Of a DNA stretch of 64,000 bases, positions 56,101 to 63,110 are shown one piece after another. The DNA lies in the NCBI GenBank assembly GCA_031553755.1, contig JAVBKZ010000021.1, positions 62,001 through 126,000 on the forward strand, written 5' to 3'. This DNA is from JAIRVZ01 sp031553755. Its GTDB lineage: Bacteria; Bacteroidota; Bacteroidia; Bacteroidales; Azobacteroidaceae. Both the position numbers and the translations under genes were made by a program. Within the stretch, counting starts at the first letter, position 1, and each line of letters opens with the position of its first letter. The notes below the pieces were generated by a model. It did no database searches and was not told the origin of the DNA. It worked only from the letters and a program-made list of their open reading frames with translations.

Positions 56101-56483
56101 CTGAAACTGTAACCGCCAACGCTACTGTGAATATGCAAGGCGCGACGATCACTGGTACAGGTCCTGTTGATGTAAGTTCGGGTTCCGGCATTTCTACGAT
56201 TGTAGTAACCGCTATGGATGGGGTTACAAAAAAGACTTACACAATTAATTATATGGACAAATTACCTAATAGCATCAGTGAAGCAAAAATTAAGAAAGCT
56301 ACATACTCGATAACCAACCGGAGATTAACAGTTGAAGGTGTTGACTCTTATACGGTTTATGCTATCAGTGGAATGAAAATTGCCGATGTCAAATCAAATA
56401 TCAATACAGCAATTGAACTGAATCCCGGGATATTTATTGTAAAAACAAGAGAAGCGGAAACATTTAAGTTGATAGTGAAATAA
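53154..56483 (+). CDS. SASA-type carbohydrate esterase fused to Fn3, cadherin-like and 'RLFAN' repeat domains, T9SS-like tail
   Basis: The 1109-residue product has a signal peptide, a beta-sandwich N-domain (about 20-220), and two Fn3 domains (about 222-405). The SGNH/SASA esterase (about 407-640) has Ser417 in LLAGQSNMAGRG, the WHQGEAN block, and D616/H619 in SDNVHFTANSQ. A cadherin-like domain, one repeat domain (about 727-945, TTQRIFANN, VQYHGS), a second cadherin-like domain and the common tail follow. SASA enzymes remove O-acetyl groups from sialic acids or acetylated polysaccharides such as xylan. Next to a GH67 gene, acetyl-xylan is the better guess. Confidence 0.87.
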   Translation: MTKKYSFFLLILAFILTGNIQSQNLLPHWDANGLGLNQTSIANTEMWRWGWYCTNNGYNLGTANIGAGNIRFCDAQTVLKATKNGVNYTGRFAQLRWDDSKGSGNASAYTVLGYGDGTATTAAIPTAIQLTENTQYNFSFRKYAEGSIYVKMDVTSDPTGTDPSKVIATMDINEESATKDIKFLNFDFTCPTSGGYYLIFKFVSGSVKLIYLTDIDLHVATIPTIQSATNVTQNEFTANWSAIAGAGAYQLDVATDNTFTNFVSGYNSKSITGTSETITGLTPGTIYFYRVRSVKESVASENSAIISVTTVAAATPNAPSVNDVKNIDLQGFTMNWNAVPGAHSYLLDVATDPLFTKILPQYNNYNVTGTSINITGLNPNNTYYCRVRTFNGSLSEYSNVITAKTQKLLIVLLAGQSNMAGRGIYSELAPADTVTYSNILSLNKDSVWVRAKHPLHWDKSEAAVGMGIAFAKKLADQMGGDVAIGLVPCAAGGTNLDAWINNDFFAYTLNVNLYSNLITRANKAKQSGDIIGMIWHQGEANAGSADYTGYQTKLKNFFVKVRTDLNIPDMPIVAGELGRYASYTYLNEINTVINELTNSLPNYGVASSLGLTPNSDNVHFTANSQITLGKRYADVFYSIYNNSFASITSLVLNAGTLTPVFNPEITNYTCYIPAGVNSVTPSITYLGAKASGAETVDVSSGTGVSTITVTAFDKTTTKIYTINFRQSNDVDYTNLIVNNDFDLAPDPTDCSKSVPVASGIDGWVSDAWRPKEAVCKQIYGWTCDLDLGNLGNNSQGINVNTGGTKHGDWACWIAGNYQLPKELHEFYQIIDKAALPAGTYKLQCMLGVQHTKITTQRIFANNNVQYHGSENQYVSNLTVGELNTFAGYPSGENNLREMVVYTTIGENDSLKIGIRTGNKKSDGTTAGVASGFWGWFKTDYFRLTKIDPVIATDATLAAITLSVGSLNFSPETTIYDVVLPKGTETVTANATVNMQGATITGTGPVDVSSGSGISTIVVTAMDGVTKKTYTINYMDKLPNSISEAKIKKATYSITNRRLTVEGVDSYTVYAISGMKIADVKSNINTAIELNPGIFIVKTREAETFKLIVK

Positions 56484-56505
56484 ATGAATTCGTCTCGACT
56501 TTTTA

Positions 56506-56604
56506 TTAAACACGGAGTGAAAGGAGTTTATTTCACGGAGTATCTCTTCATTATATATTAGACTCGACTCTGTGAATTATTACTCCGTGCAACTCCGTGT
56601 TTAA
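56506..56604. repeat. nested inverted repeat (CACGGAGT family)
   Basis: Outer arms TTAAACACGGAGT (56506-56518) and ACTCCGTGTTTAA (56592-56604) are perfectly complementary. Inner arms TTTCACGGAGTA (56531-56542) and TACTCCGTGCAA (56581-56592) match at 11 of 12. It is non-coding and probably a degenerate palindromic repeat. Confidence 0.6.
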
Positions 56605-56663
56605 AATCTATCATTTTATATTTTTTCTAAAAAGTCAAGATGACTTCAATATTAAAAATTATG

Positions 56664-56810
56664 AGTATCCGTTATTTTACCTAAATAAATTGAAACCCTA
56701 ATTTGTCATTGCGGGCTTGACCCGCAATCTGTTGATAATCAGCAATGATTGATAAAAGATCCCGCATCAAGTGCGGGATGACAGAACGATTAGGCAGTAT
56801 AACGGATAAT
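56664..56810. mobile_element. MITE-like element, copy 3
   Basis: It is about 147 bp and near-identical to 44943-45089, with terminal repeats AGTATCCGTTATTTTACCTA and the reverse complement of TAGGCAGTATAACGGATAAT. The internal two hairpins are conserved. Same length and same ends in two unlinked gaps support transposition as a unit. Confidence 0.75.
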
Positions 56811-56870
56811 CATTTTAAAAATTATCATTGAATACGGATAATCACGAATGTTTTAATAAAATTATTTACA

Positions 56871-59800
56871 ATGAAAAAATATTTTATTCTTTTTATAATA
56901 TTATCGTTACTTCCTGTTTTTTCGATATTTGCAGAAAACGGAAGTCAACTGTGGTTGCGTTTTAGTGGCGTGGGACAATCTTCAATTACAAAATCTGCCA
57001 ATGCTACAGGTCAAACAGCAATTATTTCAGTACAAGAATTACAAGAAAATTGGATGGGTTTACCTGTTCATTTAGAGTTGAATGAAAGTCTTTCCATGTT
57101 GAAAGATGGTTACAAAATCAATAATTCAAGTTCATTAATAACAATTACAGCGGGTAAGGAAATCGGCTTGCTTTATGGCGCTTATCACTTATTGCGTTTA
57201 CAGCAAACCAACGCGAATATCAGTAATTTGAATATTGAAGAAATCCCATTCTATAATTTCAGGATGCTCAATCATTGGGATAATTTAAGCGGAACAATTG
57301 AACGTGGTTATGCAGGACGTTCAATATGGAAATGGTCTGATCTTCCGGGCAAAATATCCGACAGGTATAAGATGTATGCCCGGGCGAATGCCTCTGTAGG
57401 TATAAACGCGGCGGTGCTGAACAATGTGAATGCTTCATCCGATATTCTTAAAACCGAATATCTGAATAAAATAAAAGTATTGGCTGATGAATTCCGTCCG
57501 TATGGAATCAAAGTGTATTTATCTTTGAATTTTGCTGCTCCCAAAGCGATAGGAGGTTTGTCTACAGCCGATCCATTAGATCAATCAGTTATTAATTGGT
57601 GGAAAAATAAGACAGATGAAATATACGCTATAATTCCCGATTTCGGAGGATTCTTGGTAAAAGCCAATTCGGAAGGACAGCCTGGCCCGCAAGATTATGG
57701 ACGTACACATGCCGATGGAGCCAATATGTTGGCTAAAGCGATAAAACCGCACAACGGAATCGTGATATGGCGAGCATTTGTCTATGGAAATCAAAGCGCC
57801 GAACGTTCGGCCCAAGCTTATTTGGAATTCAAGCCTTTAGATGGACAATTCGATGATAATGTGATTCTCCAAATCAAGAACGGTCCATTGGATTTTCAAC
57901 CTCGCGAACCATTCAGCGCCTTATTCGGAGCAATGGAAAATACTCCGTTGGCAGTTGAATTTCAAATTACGCAAGAATATTTAGGTGCGGCTAACCAAAT
58001 GGTTTTTCTGGCTCCGATGTGGAAAGAATGTCTGAATGCCAATACCTATCAGGATGGAGCAGGTAGCACTGTATTAAGTAAAACATACGAATCCTCTCTG
58101 ATCGCGGGAGTTTCAAATATCGGAGAAGACGCGAACTGGTGCGGACACGATTTTGCTCAGGCAAACTGGTACGCGTTCGGACGTTTGGCGTGGAATCCTC
58201 ACCTGAGTAGCGAAGAAATCTCAAAAGAATGGATTGGACAAACTTTCAGCACAAACACCACATTTGTTAATTCTGTAAGTAATATGATGCTTAACAGTTG
58301 GAGTACAGCTGTTAATTATATGACACCCTTGGGTTTAACTTTTTTGGCTTCAACCGATCATCATTATGGGCCGCTTCCCTGGTCGCGTACTGCTTTTCAT
58401 GGAGCAAGCGCTACAACGCTTGGATTGTCGCGAACAGCAAGTCAGTATAACACTCCATTATCATCTTCTTTTGGAAATATAGATACTTGTCCCGAAGAAT
58501 TTCTATTGTGGTTTCATCCGGTTTCATGGGATCGTACAATGAAAGATGGAAAAACTTTGTGGGAAAATTTATGCTACAAGTATGAAGATGGAGTGAATCA
58601 GGCCGCGACTTTCAAAACTACTTGGAAGAACTTGAAAAATTATGTTGATAACGAACGTTACAGTAATGTTTTTGCCAAGCTCGAATCGCAAGCCGAAGAA
58701 GCTATATGGTGGAAAAACGCGTGTCTGTTGTATTTTCAATCACTTCATAAAAAACCGTTCCCCGAAGGAATAGCGGCACCGGTATATGATTTGGATTATT
58801 TGAAGACAGTGAAATTTTCTACCAATAGTACTTTTGGATGTCCTACATTAACAGAAATTTATAATGCCGTTGTCAGTAAAAAAATTAAGCCGGTAAACAA
58901 TGTAGATTATACATACCTGATAAAAAATAACGATTTTGATTTAGCTCCCGATCCTGCCGATTGTTCTAAATCCATAACAGTAGCAGCTGATATAAATGGA
59001 TGGGATAAAGGAGCCTGGAGATTGTCTAAATCAATTTGTAGGCAATTTTACGGATGGACAAATAATCATCCGGATCATGTTTTTGGAAATGATTCGCTGG
59101 GAATTGATGCTTCCGCGACAAGTAAAAGCGGAAATTGGGCATGTTTATTTACAGGTAATTGTATCCTGCCTGAATTTTATGAATTTTATCAGGTTATAGA
59201 TAAAGATGATTTACCTGCCGGAACTTACAAGTTGCAGTGCGGCATGGCGGTACAACACACAAAAATGACTAATCAACGTTTATTTGCCAATAATAAAGTG
59301 CAATATCATGGCACTGAAACTCAATATGTGTCGAATCTTGTTGCCGGAGAACTCAATACTTTTGCCGGACATAGTTCGGGAGATAAAACGCTCAAAGATA
59401 TGGTCGTTTATGTAACTATCGGAGAAAACGAAGACCTGAAAATAGGAATTCGTACCGGAAGTAAATTGAGTAATGGTACTACTGCTCCATTAGACAATCC
59501 TATGCGAGGATGGTTTAGAGCAGATAATTTTCGCCTTACTAAATTAGATCCTACTTCTGATGAATGTATAAGAATTGCCAGCGCTGATTTAGCTAAACTT
59601 CAGTTTGATAAAGGAATTTTAAAACCCGCTTTTAATCCGCAGGTAACTGAATATACTTGTTATCTTCCTCAAGGAGTAACCAAACTTATTCCAAGTGCCG
59701 CAGTTTCTTCTGATTTGGCTAAATTGACTTGTGAGAATAGTATTGATCTAACTACAAATGCAGAGCCTCGTACTTTTACCGTAACTGCGGGCGATGGGGT

Positions 59801-60980
59801 TACAACTAAGGTATATACCGTGAATTTTGTAAATGGAAATGACGAAGATTTAACAAATTTGATTGTCAATAATGACTTTGAATTGGCTCCGGATGCCAAT
59901 TGTAATCCGGTAACCATAACTGCAAACATGAATGGATGGAGTAGTGGCGCGTGGAGACCGACAGCTACCGGATGTGCTTTAAAACAATTTTATGGTTGGA
60001 CGCATGACCAATCTATTTTAGGAGCCAGCGTTTCTCAAGGTATAAATACAGACGGCACAAATAAACATGGAAACTGGGCATGTTGGATAGGAGGAGATGG
60101 AGGAAGTACAACAGTGGAAACTCCGATTGAGTTTTATCAAACTATTGATAAAACACTATTAACTGCTGGTACATATAAAGTGCAATGTCTGTTGGCGGTG
60201 GGCAGCACGAAGAAATTTAATCAGCGTTTGTTTGCAAATAATAAGTCACAATACTTTGGCAATCCTTCGGATTATCTGAATAATTTGTTGGAAAGTGAAA
60301 ATTACACTTTTGCGGGAGAAACAGCGTTTGGAGAAACCAATCTGAGGGAAATGGCGGTTTATGTAACTCTCAATGGAAATGAATCGTTGAAGTTAGGTAT
60401 TAAGACAAGTAATAAACAATCTGATGGAACTACTAAGGTACAACAATCACCCATGTTCAGAGTTGATTACTTTCGTTTGATAAAAATTGATCCGGCTACA
60501 GCTACTGACGCGAGTCTTGCAAATCTTTCTTTAAATATAGGAAATTTAAATTTCGTTCCGGAAACTGCCATATATAATGTTGTATTGCCGAAAGGAACTG
60601 AAAGTGTAACCCCTACTGTTATTGCGAATGTGCAGGGAGCAACTGTTGTAGGTGCAGGTGCTGTTGATGTGAGTTCAGGTTCAGGTGTTGCTACAATAGT
60701 AGTTACCGCTTTGGATGGAATCACAAAAAAGACATACACAATTTATTATGAAGAAGAACCTCACACTAAAATGAATGAAATCAGGGCAAAGAAAGTCACC
60801 TATTCAATAGTTGAACGGAGATTAACAGTCGAAGGTGTTGACTCTTACGCGGTTTATGCTATCAGTGGTATGAAAATTGCAGATGTTAAATCAAACATAA
60901 ATACATCAGTTGAATTGAATCCGGGAGTATATATTGTAAAAACAAAAGAAGCGGAAACATTTAAGTTGATAGTGAAGTAA
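56871..60980 (+). CDS. GH67 alpha-glucuronidase fused to two 'RLFAN' repeats and two cadherin-like domains, T9SS-like tail
   Basis: The 1369-residue product has a signal peptide and then a full GH67 enzyme (about 20-675): NHWDNLSGTIERGYAG, LNNVNAS, STADPLD, FLVKANSEGQPGP, IKNGPLDFQPREP. Predicted acid E268 and base pair D341/E369 are spaced 73 and 28 residues apart, the same as E292/D365/E393 remembered for the Cellvibrio enzyme. It removes 4-O-methyl-glucuronic acid from xylo-oligosaccharides. The C-terminal half adds repeat domain (about 677-893), cadherin-like (900-986), repeat (990-1205), cadherin-like (1208-1293) and tail (1305-1369). Ordinary GH67 enzymes end near 700 residues. Confidence 0.93.
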   Translation: MKKYFILFIILSLLPVFSIFAENGSQLWLRFSGVGQSSITKSANATGQTAIISVQELQENWMGLPVHLELNESLSMLKDGYKINNSSSLITITAGKEIGLLYGAYHLLRLQQTNANISNLNIEEIPFYNFRMLNHWDNLSGTIERGYAGRSIWKWSDLPGKISDRYKMYARANASVGINAAVLNNVNASSDILKTEYLNKIKVLADEFRPYGIKVYLSLNFAAPKAIGGLSTADPLDQSVINWWKNKTDEIYAIIPDFGGFLVKANSEGQPGPQDYGRTHADGANMLAKAIKPHNGIVIWRAFVYGNQSAERSAQAYLEFKPLDGQFDDNVILQIKNGPLDFQPREPFSALFGAMENTPLAVEFQITQEYLGAANQMVFLAPMWKECLNANTYQDGAGSTVLSKTYESSLIAGVSNIGEDANWCGHDFAQANWYAFGRLAWNPHLSSEEISKEWIGQTFSTNTTFVNSVSNMMLNSWSTAVNYMTPLGLTFLASTDHHYGPLPWSRTAFHGASATTLGLSRTASQYNTPLSSSFGNIDTCPEEFLLWFHPVSWDRTMKDGKTLWENLCYKYEDGVNQAATFKTTWKNLKNYVDNERYSNVFAKLESQAEEAIWWKNACLLYFQSLHKKPFPEGIAAPVYDLDYLKTVKFSTNSTFGCPTLTEIYNAVVSKKIKPVNNVDYTYLIKNNDFDLAPDPADCSKSITVAADINGWDKGAWRLSKSICRQFYGWTNNHPDHVFGNDSLGIDASATSKSGNWACLFTGNCILPEFYEFYQVIDKDDLPAGTYKLQCGMAVQHTKMTNQRLFANNKVQYHGTETQYVSNLVAGELNTFAGHSSGDKTLKDMVVYVTIGENEDLKIGIRTGSKLSNGTTAPLDNPMRGWFRADNFRLTKLDPTSDECIRIASADLAKLQFDKGILKPAFNPQVTEYTCYLPQGVTKLIPSAAVSSDLAKLTCENSIDLTTNAEPRTFTVTAGDGVTTKVYTVNFVNGNDEDLTNLIVNNDFELAPDANCNPVTITANMNGWSSGAWRPTATGCALKQFYGWTHDQSILGASVSQGINTDGTNKHGNWACWIGGDGGSTTVETPIEFYQTIDKTLLTAGTYKVQCLLAVGSTKKFNQRLFANNKSQYFGNPSDYLNNLLESENYTFAGETAFGETNLREMAVYVTLNGNESLKLGIKTSNKQSDGTTKVQQSPMFRVDYFRLIKIDPATATDASLANLSLNIGNLNFVPETAIYNVVLPKGTESVTPTVIANVQGATVVGAGAVDVSSGSGVATIVVTALDGITKKTYTIYYEEEPHTKMNEIRAKKVTYSIVERRLTVEGVDSYAVYAISGMKIADVKSNINTSVELNPGVYIVKTKEAETFKLIVK

Positions 60981-60988
60981 GTTCAATT

Positions 60989-61020
60989 AACTCTAACAGG
61001 GTTTTAAACCCTGTTAGAGT
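60989..61020. repeat. intergenic palindrome, copy D
   Basis: AACTCTAACAGGGTTT (60989-61004) is followed directly by TAAACCCTGTTAGAGT (61005-61020). The reverse complement of the first arm is AAACCCTGTTAGAGTT, so the arms pair over about 15 bp with almost no loop. It lies between the GH67 and GH43 genes, 8 nt after the stop codon. Confidence 0.8.
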
Positions 61021-61049
61021 GGAAGGTAGCATTATAATATTCAAAATAT

Positions 61050-62738
61050 ATGAAAAAAGGATTGAAGATTTTTTTATTTTTATTTATTCCCGTGTTGTGT
61101 TTTTTCAATTGTGAAAAAAACGAAGAAAAACCTGTTGAAGGTGAGATTACCTCATTTTCAGTTACAGACCAAAAAAATGTGACTTATACATTATCTATTA
61201 ATAAAGGGAATAATGTCATCAGCAATAAAACACCGCTGCCTGCTTATGTTGATCTTTCCCAGTTACTACCAGAGTTTACTACAAACCATAAAAATGTAGT
61301 TCTTAAAATAAATGGTGAAGTTCAAAAAAGCGGAATTTCCAAAGCGGATTTCTCTTCAGAACGCGTTTATGAATTATATTATTCTGAAACAAAACAAAAA
61401 ACGTATAAGGTTAGATTGACAAAGGCAGTATTAACAAATAATTTCAAGGACTTTTGGTTTGCGGAACCTCAGATGAGTTTATATCAACCGGAATTAAATG
61501 TTGAAACAGGAGAAATTACTTCTATAGAAAAAATACCTTTAATACTGGATATAACTGAATTAAAGCCGATGTTCTCAACAGAAGAAAAAAGCGCGGTTGT
61601 AAAAGTTGATGGAATGACACAAACCAGCGGAAAAAGTATTCAAAACTTCTCTAAACCTGTTGTATATACTATACATGGAGAAGATGGAAGTACGAAAACT
61701 TTTACTGTTACCTTGGAGAAAAATAATGAAGCCAATGTTGTCAATCCGATTATGAAAGGAAGTTATGCCGATCCAACGGTTATTCGCGTGGACAAAACTT
61801 TCTATATGTATGTAACATCAGGCCGGGTAAGAGGATATAAATCTACAAATTTAATCAATTGGAGCAGTATCAATTCTTCTAAACTTTCAAGCGGAAACTC
61901 AAGTGCAAGTGAAGTATTTACTGTAAGGCCACATATTACAGAAGATGATCCGAATGATACAGGACTTGGCATGTGGGCTCCAGACATCAATTACTTCGAT
62001 GGACAATATGTGATGTATTATTCCATCTCTAAATGGGGTGGGGGAGCTACATGCGGAATCGGAGTCGCGGTATCAACTAAACCGGGAGGCCCATTTGTTG
62101 CTCCTGCCACAGGTAATTCCAGTGGAAGATTATTTGTTAGTTCGGAAATAGGAGTAAATAACTCGATCGATCCTTGTTTTGTAGAAGACAATGGTAAACG
62201 GTATTTGTTTTGGGGCAGTTTTACCGGTTTGTTTATGACGGAACTGTCAGCCGATGGTATGACCGTAAAAGACGTTACTAAAAAAACACAAGTAGCGGGA
62301 AATTCATTCGAAGCTACATATATTCATAAAAGAGGAAATTATTATTATTTGTTTGCCTCTGTGGGTACTTGTTGTGAGGGTTTGACAGCTTCAACTTACA
62401 AGGTTGTTGTTGGGAGATCTACAAAGCTTGAAGGTCCTTATGTAAGTAAATCAGGAGCAGATATGAAAACTTTCAACACTAAATATAGTTGGCCGACTAA
62501 TTATCAACCAATCGTACTGAAAGGCGATGGCGTTACTTTTGGAGGTCCCGGACACAATGCCCGGATTATAACCGATGATAATGGAGTTGATTGGATGCTT
62601 TATCATGCTTATGTTAACAATGGATCTACCGAACGTAATTTGGCTTTGGATAAAGTGACATGGAGCGCGGATAATTGGCCGATGGTCGGTAATGGGACGC
62701 CTTCATACATATTGAAAGAGATTCCTGTATTTAATTAG
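61050..62738 (+). CDS. GH43 (type B) lipoprotein
   Basis: The 562-residue protein has a lipoprotein signal (LCFFNCEKN) and two short beta-sandwich segments (about 30-130 and 135-228, each ending in a KT(Y/F)KV/TV-R/TL strand) that resemble degenerate cadherin-like domains. The GH43 domain follows with D241 (SYADPTVI), D374 (NSIDPCF) and E421 (NSFEATY). The catalytic domain is nearly identical to that at 43650, with one inserted residue (DDPNDTGLG versus DDPNDGLG). It is last in unit 3. The lipid anchor places this copy at the membrane while its relative lacks one. Confidence 0.88.
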   Translation: MKKGLKIFLFLFIPVLCFFNCEKNEEKPVEGEITSFSVTDQKNVTYTLSINKGNNVISNKTPLPAYVDLSQLLPEFTTNHKNVVLKINGEVQKSGISKADFSSERVYELYYSETKQKTYKVRLTKAVLTNNFKDFWFAEPQMSLYQPELNVETGEITSIEKIPLILDITELKPMFSTEEKSAVVKVDGMTQTSGKSIQNFSKPVVYTIHGEDGSTKTFTVTLEKNNEANVVNPIMKGSYADPTVIRVDKTFYMYVTSGRVRGYKSTNLINWSSINSSKLSSGNSSASEVFTVRPHITEDDPNDTGLGMWAPDINYFDGQYVMYYSISKWGGGATCGIGVAVSTKPGGPFVAPATGNSSGRLFVSSEIGVNNSIDPCFVEDNGKRYLFWGSFTGLFMTELSADGMTVKDVTKKTQVAGNSFEATYIHKRGNYYYLFASVGTCCEGLTASTYKVVVGRSTKLEGPYVSKSGADMKTFNTKYSWPTNYQPIVLKGDGVTFGGPGHNARIITDDNGVDWMLYHAYVNNGSTERNLALDKVTWSADNWPMVGNGTPSYILKEIPVFN

Positions 62739-63110
62739 GAATTAGAAATTCAATGAGTTGAAATCTTGGATAGTATTAAAAAAAAACGGTAAAAATGCAT
62801 GAATTAATTGATTTTTAACGGGTATTAACCCGCCATTAACCCATTATTTAACCCATGAAAAAATAAATTTGATTAAATATGTGTGTGATTGGCGTGTTTT
62901 TATAAAAAGTGGAAAAACTGATTTATTCTTTAAAAATAACAGTAAATAAATTTGGACAATAGTACAAAAGAATTCGTTTTTAGCACAAAAACGCTTGCGT
63001 GTATTGCTCTTAAATTTGTACCATCAAGGTTGAAATAAAGAACTCAAGATTAAAATATGATTAAATTAATTGTTACACCATTTAATATTACTTATTATTT
63101 ACAATTTATC
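62739..63110 (+). other. intergenic region between unit 3 and the IPT lipoprotein gene
   Basis: It holds the TTAACCC cluster and -7 elements described separately. The remaining 230 nt of leader are AT-rich with no ORF; ACAAAAACGCTTGCGT near 62988 contains a small ACGCTTGCGT dyad only. Confidence 0.6.
62815..62883 (+). promoter_or_regulatory. cluster of TTAACCC boxes and promoter of unit 4
   Basis: There are three exact TTAACCC heptamers at 62825, 62836 and 62848, plus TTAACGG at 62815, giving periods of 10, 11 and 12 nt. The perfect -7 element TAAATTTG (62864-62871) lies 28 nt from the 62836 box. An alternative AATATGTG (62876-62883) lies 28 nt from the 62848 box. This is the densest of the four sites. 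Confidence 0.72.

Larger units (their letters stand above)
56484..56870 (+). other. 387-nt intergenic region before the GH67 gene
   Basis: It contains a long inverted repeat (56506-56604) and the MITE-like copy 3 (56664-56810). I see no TTAACCC box and no convincing TAnnTTTG promoter, so the GH67 gene is either read through from upstream or uses an unrecognised promoter in the last 60 nt. Confidence 0.55.

Noticed and set aside
56813..56870. A dedicated promoter for the GH67 gene
   Set aside because: No TAnnTTTG or TTAACCC element was found in this stretch, so I do not annotate one.
47683..61020. The four palindromes considered as simple terminators
   Set aside because: Three lack a following T run, and genes downstream have no visible promoters, so termination at each is unlikely; kept as a repeat family.
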